Source of the DNA: Polaribacter ponticola
GTDB taxonomy: Bacteria; Bacteroidota; Bacteroidia; Flavobacteriales; Flavobacteriaceae
DNA: 64,000 nt
Assembly (NCBI RefSeq): GCF_026191475.2
Contig: NZ_JAOSLC020000003.1
Span: 899,001-963,000, forward strand
Direction: 5' to 3'
The position numbers and the translations under genes were made by a program. Positions 59,148 to 64,000 of this stretch are shown in pieces. How positions within the stretch are numbered: position 1 is the stretch's first letter; every line of letters begins with the position of its first letter. The notes beneath the pieces are model-generated. The model had not been told where the DNA came from, searched no databases, and was given only the letters and a program-made list of their open reading frames with translations.

Positions 59148-59901
59148 TTAATCATTCCAAATTCTCCAAGATTCTTCTGCCTGTAACTCTAACATTTCAT
59201 AACCGTTTTTAATAATTGCTCCTTTTTCTTTTCCTTTAGACAAAAAAGTAGTAATCTCTGGATTATAAATTAAATCATACAAAAGGTGTTTCTCTGTAAT
59301 ATATTGATAAGGAATATCTGGGCATTGATTTATATTTGGTGAAGTCCCTAGAGGTGTACTGTTTATAATAATAGTATACTTTTCTACAATTTCTTCTGTT
59401 AAGCTATCGTAAGAAATTTGTTTTTTACCCATTGGGTTTCTAGAAACAAATTTATATTTAATTTTATTTTTTTTAAGGCATATGCAATTGCTTTTGATGC
59501 ACCTCCTGTTCCTAAAATTAAAGCTTTTTTATGATGATTTTTAAGAAATGGTTTTATTGAATTTTCAAATCCAACAACATCTGAATTATAGCCTTTCAAA
59601 TTTCCTCTTTTAGTAAATTTTATTGTATTAACAGCACCAATTTCTTTTGCAGTTTCATCTAACTTATCTAGAAATTGTATTACTTGTTGCTTATAGGGTA
59701 TGGTTACATTTATACCTGCTAAATGCTCTCTTTCTTTTATTATTTTTGAAAATTCTTGAATATCTTGAATGTCAAAATTTACATATTTGTTTTTATTTAG
59801 TTTTAATTTCGTAAACTTTTCAGAAAAATATCCTCTAGAAAATGAATAAGATATATCTTTCCCTAATAAACCAAAAACTTTATTTTTTCTTCTTCTATCA
59901 T
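59148..59901 (-). CDS. aroE: Shikimate dehydrogenase (frame interrupted, apparently fused to DUF368)
   Basis: AroE reduces 3-dehydroshikimate with NADPH in aromatic amino acid synthesis. Visible motifs are FGLLGKDISYSFSRGYF (shikimate-binding Ser pair), NVTIPYKQQV with the catalytic Lys, GAVNTIKF, NSDVVGF, the nucleotide loop LGTGGASKAIAYAL, INSTPLGTSP and LELQAEESWRIW. The frame breaks at the T8 run 59467-59474; one more base restores NKIKYKFVSRNPMGKK and the C-terminal third. Upstream it is in frame with the DUF368 gene, but adding one base to the T6 run at 59883-59888 would give it its own ATG at 59901 (MIEEEKNKVFGLLGK) and about 251 residues, a normal length. Confidence 0.85.
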
Positions 59902-60892
59902 AATAATCTATGGCTAATATTAAGCCTATTCCTAAAAAAACAAAAAACACAGCGAACAATGTTTCTACATTTGTAATTTCTGGGATAAAACGTTCATAAT
60001 TTTCTACAATTTTCCCTCCTTCTTGATCTAATAAAAACACATTATTTTCATCAGTAGCAAAAATGGTTCTTTTCCATGGCCAAACGATACCTAAAGAACC
60101 GGTAATAAATCCAATAATAATTGCGTTTACAATTTTGTTCCACCTTTTTAAGACAAAACCTAAAACATGTGATATAGAAACCAAACCAAAAGCAGAACCT
60201 CCAGTAAAAACAGCTATAATTTTTAAGTATTTAATTTTTATAGGATCTGATAGTACTTCAAAATTCCCAATTATAATATTACCAAAAACACTTAATAAAA
60301 CGTTAACAGAATCTACAAGTAGTAACACATAATTACCTAAAAGTATTAAAATAAAAGAACCAGAAAGCCCAGGTAATGTCATACCAGACACACCAATAAT
60401 ACCACATAAAAACACAAACCAAAGATTATCATTTTCTACAGCAGGAGTTAAAAAACTAATACCTAAACCTATAGAAACTCCAATAGCTAATGAAACAAAA
60501 TTTCTTTTATTCCAACTTCCAAAATCTTTAGCCATGTAATACACTGAACCTACAATCATTCCAAAAAACCAGCTCCAAACATAAAGTTCGTAGTATTTTA
60601 AAAAATAATCTAATACTAACGAAACACTGAAGTAACTAAACATACTACCTCCCATAATAAGCATTACAAACTGGGCATTGGTAAATTTAAAAAACTCTCT
60701 AAACTCACCTTTTATAAGTAGTTTAAATGCTCTGTAATTTATTTTTCTAAAAGAATAAATTAACTCTTCATAAAATCCTAAAACATAAGAAACGGTACCT
60801 CCAGAAACTCCTGGAACTTTATTTGCGGCCCCCATTGCTAAGCCTTTAATAAAAAGCAAAAGTTTATCTAAAAATGATCTTTCTTTTTGCAT
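59880..60892 (-). CDS. DUF368 membrane protein, copy 2 (candidate polyprenyl-phosphate transporter)
   Basis: A multi-pass inner-membrane protein with the family signature GLAMGAANKVPGVSGGTVSY near the N-terminus and a second, inverted copy GVSGMTLPGLSGSFILILLG in the middle. About eight hydrophobic segments follow, ending FAVFFVFLGIGLILAIDYYD. DUF368 proteins have been linked to recycling undecaprenyl phosphate across the membrane. In the sequence as given the frame continues past RRRKNK straight into aroE (open to 59399). With one more base at 59883-59888 it would end at a TAA (59880-59882). Its ATG follows the stop of the other DUF368 gene directly. Confidence 0.88.
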
Positions 60893-61816
60893 TTATTGCT
60901 TTTTAACTGCTAATCTTTCCATCAATAAAATTAATGCAAACCCAACAAGTGCTAAAACAATTGCAAAAGTTAATTCAGAATTTCCTTCAAAAGAAAAAGG
61001 AGAAACACTTTGCTGGTTAAATGGAACTTTTATGCCGTGAGAATTTAAACGCCAAGTTAAAGTTTCTTTCCAAGGCCAAATTTTATTTAGAGAACCAATG
61101 ATAAAGCCTGTTAATGCTGCTAGTGTGAAATTTTTATAATTGGCAAATAACCACTTTAAAACTTTAGAGAAAGTTAATAAACCAACAATAGCTCCTGCCA
61201 TAAATACAAGTATTGTTTTAATATCTTTATTATCTAAAGCTTCTAATACAGGTTTATACGCACCTAATAAAACCAAAATAAAAGAACCAGAAATTCCTGG
61301 TAAAATCATTGCACAAATTGCAACGGCTCCAGCAATTAAAATATATAAAGACGAAGCTCCTTCTGAAACTAATGGATTTAAAGTAGTAATATAATAAGCT
61401 AAAAAGGCACCAAAAATTAATACAATAATAGAACCTACACTCCATTTTGTAATTTGTTTAGCTATATATATAATACTAGCTAAAACAAGCCCAAAAAAGA
61501 AAGACCACAATAAAATTGGTTCATTTTCTAATAAATATTTAATGGCTTTAGCTAATGATAAGATACTAATAAAAATCCCTACAAAAAGTGATAATAAAAA
61601 ATTACCGTTTAACTGTTTCCAAGCTTTTTTTAACCCTTCATTCTTTAAGGTTTTAAATAAACCAAGGTTAACATTACTGATAGAGCTTAAAAGCTCTTCG
61701 TAAATACCAGATATAAAAGCAATTGTTCCTCCAGAAACACCAGGTACAACATCTGCAGCGCCCATTGCCATTCCTTTTAAACCTATAACTATGTAATCTT
61801 TAATCTTTCTTTCCAT
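60893..61816 (-). CDS. DUF368 membrane protein, copy 1 (candidate polyprenyl-phosphate transporter)
   Basis: A 307-residue multi-pass membrane protein with GMAMGAADVVPGVSGGTIAF at the N-terminus and AICAMILPGISGSFILVLLG mid-protein, the two halves of an internal inverted repeat. It also has WPWKETLTWRL, matching WPWKRTIF in the neighbouring paralogue. It is upstream of, and directly abuts (TAAATG), the second DUF368 gene. Two adjacent copies could form a heteromer or have different lipid substrates; both ideas are inference. Confidence 0.9.
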   Translation of the reverse strand: MERKIKDYIVIGLKGMAMGAADVVPGVSGGTIAFISGIYEELLSSISNVNLGLFKTLKNEGLKKAWKQLNGNFLLSLFVGIFISILSLAKAIKYLLENEPILLWSFFFGLVLASIIYIAKQITKWSVGSIIVLIFGAFLAYYITTLNPLVSEGASSLYILIAGAVAICAMILPGISGSFILVLLGAYKPVLEALDNKDIKTILVFMAGAIVGLLTFSKVLKWLFANYKNFTLAALTGFIIGSLNKIWPWKETLTWRLNSHGIKVPFNQQSVSPFSFEGNSELTFAIVLALVGFALILLMERLAVKKQ

Positions 61817-61956
61817 TAATATTTTCGCTTTTTTTTAAAACGAAGATAACAGTTTTTGAATTGGTATGTTTCTAAAGTCAAAAAAAATATCTTTAACTAT
61901 TTATTATTAGTAATTAAGTCTAGAAAGTCATTTATAGATTTTAATCAATAGTTTTC

Positions 61957-61964
61957 TATTTTTG
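61957..61964 (+). promoter_or_regulatory. Candidate -7 box of the chrA gene (TATTTTTG)
   Basis: TATTTTTG matches TAnnTTTG, 44 bp before the ATG at 62008 and inside the 191-bp gap divergent to DUF368. Confidence 0.35.
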
Positions 61965-62007
61965 TTCTTAAAAGAATATACTATAAAATCATTGAACCCT
62001 AATTAAG

Positions 62008-63128
62008 ATGTCTCAAAAAAAGAACTAAAAGAAATTGCAAAACTATTCTTTAAATTAGGAAGCATTGCTTTTGGTGGCCCTGCAGCTCATATTGCCATGA
62101 TGGAAGATGAAGTTGTTAAAAAAAGAAAATGGATGACACAAGAGCATTTTCTTGACCTTATTGGAGCAACTAATTTAATTCCGGGTCCGAATTCTACAGA
62201 AATGACTATGCATTGCGGTCATGAACGCGCAGGTTGGAAAGGTCTTATTATAGCTGGAATTTGTTTTATTTTTCCTGCAGTTATTTTAACAACTCTTTTA
62301 GGCTGGCTTTACCAAGAATATGGTAAACTGCCAGAAGTTGAGCCTTTTATTTATGGAATAAAACCTGCAGTAATCTCAATAATAGTAATGGCTGCTTTTC
62401 GGTTAGGCAAAAAAGCGTTAAAAAATATAAAACTTGCAATTTTAGGTTTTATAACTTTAGTAGCTTGCTTACTTGGTTTAAATGAAATAATTGCACTTTT
62501 TGGATGTGGTATTCTGGGATTATTACTTTATTATTTTAAAAAAAACAAGAATAATATAAATAGTTTCCTTCCTTTAATATTCTTACAAGTTTTTGAACCA
62601 TCTAAAATTGGAACCTTAAAGATATTTATAGTATTCTTAAAAATAGGCGCAATACTTTATGGTAGTGGCTATGTTTTATTCGCCTTTTTAGATACTGAGT
62701 TAGTTGCAAATGGATGGTTAACAAAACAAGTTTTAATTGATGCAATTGCTGTAGGACAAATAACTCCTGGACCTGTTTTATCTACTGCTACATTTATTGG
62801 CTGGCAAATGAATGGGGTTTCAGGTGCAATTGTAGCAACCCTTGGAATTTTTCTCCCTTCATTTCTACTTGTGCTCTTATTAAATCCTTTTATTCCAAGA
62901 ATGAGAAAATCTAAGGTAATAGGAGTAATTTTAGACGCCGTAAATGTTGCGTCTGTAGCATTAATAGCTGCAGTTTGTATAGGTATGATAAAAGACACAT
63001 TAATAGACTGGAGATCAATTTTAATTGGTATTACCAGTTTAATTATTGTGTTTGCTTTCAAAAAAACAAATAGTGCTTTTATCGTTTTAGGAGGAGCTCT
63101 TTTTGGCTATTTACTCACTTTTATATAA
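62008..63128 (+). CDS. chrA: Chromate transporter ChrA family (frame interrupted at the start)
   Basis: The reconstructed 373-residue two-domain transporter begins at ATG 62008 with MSQKKELKEIAKLFFKLGSI, then AFGGPAAHIAMMEDEVV, WMTQEHFLDLIGATNLIPGP and HCGHERAGWKG. The second half repeats the fold: KIGAILYGSGYVLFAFLDTE, VGQITPGPVLSTATFIGWQM and GVSGAIVATLGIFLPSF. These are the duplicated ChrA halves, which in characterised members export chromate by proton exchange. The A7 run at 62015-62021 needs eight A to join the first six codons to the rest; otherwise translation could start at 62097 and would lose the first conserved helix. Substrate in this organism not proven. Confidence 0.88.
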
Positions 63129-63184
63129 ATGTTTAACCACAATTAATTTCCAAAAAGGAAAGGGTAATTTTAATTAAAAAATCT

Positions 63185-63664
63185 TTATTTCTTTTTTAGA
63201 ATGGGTATTTTTATAAGAGAAATAATTAAAAAAATAAGAGAAATAATCTCTAAAAAAACTCTACTCCAATGCCAATAACTCCAAACAATTAATTCTTTTT
63301 TTAATTCAACATCATTAAATGAAGCCAGATAAAACAACTCATTCGTTTCTTTAAAATACATATAAAAAGAAGAAACAAAAAGAATAGCAAATACAGAAGA
63401 AATTAGTGAATATTTAAAAGCTATAGATTTAATAATTTTAAGGTAAAAAGAAAATATTATTGGTATTAAAGCTGCAATAATTGTTAAAAATGTATAAAAA
63501 CTACCTATAGAAGGTCCAAATTTACTGTAATAAGCATAAAAATCACTTGCGGATAAAGATTGCCAATACGGAACCAACAAAACTCCTTCTGTTATTTGGC
63601 TTCCTATAAAAATAGCGAAAACAGCAATTGACAAAGTCAGTAAAAACTGTTTTAAAAAAATCAT
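63185..63664 (-). CDS. Small integral membrane protein, possibly DUF1772-like
   Basis: A 159-residue protein with four hydrophobic segments: FLLTLSIAVFAIFIGSQI, YTFLTIIAALIPIIFSFYL, SLISSVFAILFVSSFYMYF and VFLEIISLIFLIISLIKI. The region EGVLLVPYWQSLSASDFYAY and a late WSYWHWSRVF recall the DUF1772 (anthrone-oxygenase-like) arrangement, but the match is by eye and weak. It starts directly after the stop of the TPR gene on the same strand, so the two are probably co-transcribed. Function unknown. Confidence 0.6.
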   Translation of the reverse strand: MIFLKQFLLTLSIAVFAIFIGSQITEGVLLVPYWQSLSASDFYAYYSKFGPSIGSFYTFLTIIAALIPIIFSFYLKIIKSIAFKYSLISSVFAILFVSSFYMYFKETNELFYLASFNDVELKKELIVWSYWHWSRVFLEIISLIFLIISLIKIPILKKK

Positions 63665-64000
63665 CTATTCGTTCGCTTTTTTATAATCTACTAATATTTT
63701 TTGCACTTTTTGGCTATCCAAAACTGTTGGATAGATTTCTTTTAAGACTACATGGTAATTGTAATCTATTTTCATACCAGAAATTAAATGATTAAAACCG
63801 TATTTTTCTTTGTTTAAAATAAAAAACAAACCTGCCAATCTATACTCAATCTCAGCTAAGTTTTTATATGTTTTTTGGGCTTTATACAATATTTTAACTG
63901 CATCATTAAATTCCCCTAAAAAAGATAAAACATCTGTTAATCCAATATAAATTTCAAGAGAATCATCATTTAAAGCTAAACAATTTTCGAAACCCGAAAC
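63665..64000 (-). CDS. TPR-repeat protein, C-terminal part (runs off the right edge)
   Basis: The frame is open from the window edge to the TAG at 63665, about 111 codons. It reads FENCLALNDDSLEIYIGLTD, then VLSFLGEFNDAVKILYKAQK and NLAEIEYRLAGLFFILNKEK, helical pairs with the spacing of tetratricopeptide repeats. It ends KILVDYKKANE. TPR proteins mediate protein contacts; no further function can be given. The N-terminus lies outside the window. Confidence 0.65.
   Translation of the reverse strand, partial: VSGFENCLALNDDSLEIYIGLTDVLSFLGEFNDAVKILYKAQKTYKNLAEIEYRLAGLFFILNKEKYGFNHLISGMKIDYNYHVVLKEIYPTVLDSQKVQKILVDYKKANE

Noticed and set aside
1-64000. tRNA, rRNA, prophage or restriction-modification genes
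   Set aside because: I looked for typical signatures on both strands and found none; the window is a chromosomal region with housekeeping and surface-protein genes.

Overview
The window is AT-rich chromosomal DNA from a member of the Flavobacteriaceae (Bacteroidetes). The evidence is giant secreted proteins ending in type IX secretion (T9SS) sorting domains, TAnnTTTG promoter boxes, and flavobacterial-looking housekeeping genes (HemC-HemD fusion, DUF349, DUF368, PdxH, LpxK). Polaribacter or Tenacibaculum relatives are a plausible guess; I cannot name a species.

Layout. 1-1.75 kb: a partial Lrp/AsnC regulator, a 2-hydroxyacid dehydrogenase and a VOC protein. 1.8-3.1 kb: a 2-oxo-acid dehydrogenase E2. 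3.3-15.9 kb: a nearly complete C5 haem pathway. On the minus strand are hemA, hemCD, hemB, two unknown genes, hemL, hemE, a CHMI-family tautomerase, an EI24 membrane protein and hemF. Divergent on the plus strand are an AraC regulator, a TrmH-type methylase, hemH and a frameshifted hemJ. Only gltX is missing from this window. 16-18.2 kb: recR and a sodium/solute symporter. 18.3-48.2 kb: three consecutive giant T9SS-exported surface proteins (about 3360, 2617 and 3694 residues), here called A, B and C. They share a C-terminal module of about 560 residues plus a type A sorting domain, but have different N-terminal and repeat regions. 48.2-48.9 kb: gene remnants. 48.9-57.1 kb: pdxH, a SixA phosphatase, a Ppx/GppA phosphatase, two tandem OmpA paralogues, a thioredoxin-like gene, lpxK, a NIF3-like gene and a DUF164-like coiled-coil gene. 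57.1-64 kb: DUF349, aroE, two DUF368 genes, chrA, a small membrane protein and a partial TPR protein.

Main points for a second look. (1) A, B and C look like a mosaic surface-protein family. Thrombospondin-3-like (calcium-binding) motifs bracket inserts that differ at each of five sites. Protein A carries fourteen exact 318-bp repeats in a five-unit higher-order order. Protein B starts with what looks like a Cys-Gln thioester (covalent adhesion) domain, followed by eighteen 54-residue repeats. (2) At least eight otherwise normal genes are broken by one-base shifts, and most are repaired by adding one A to an A7 run. This is either homopolymer under-calling in the assembly or real slippage, and it must be resolved before any of these genes is called dead. 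(3) A 5' leader ending in CCCCATATTATGA recurs before A, before C, and once as an orphan copy. Everything here comes from reading the sequence; no database search was run.
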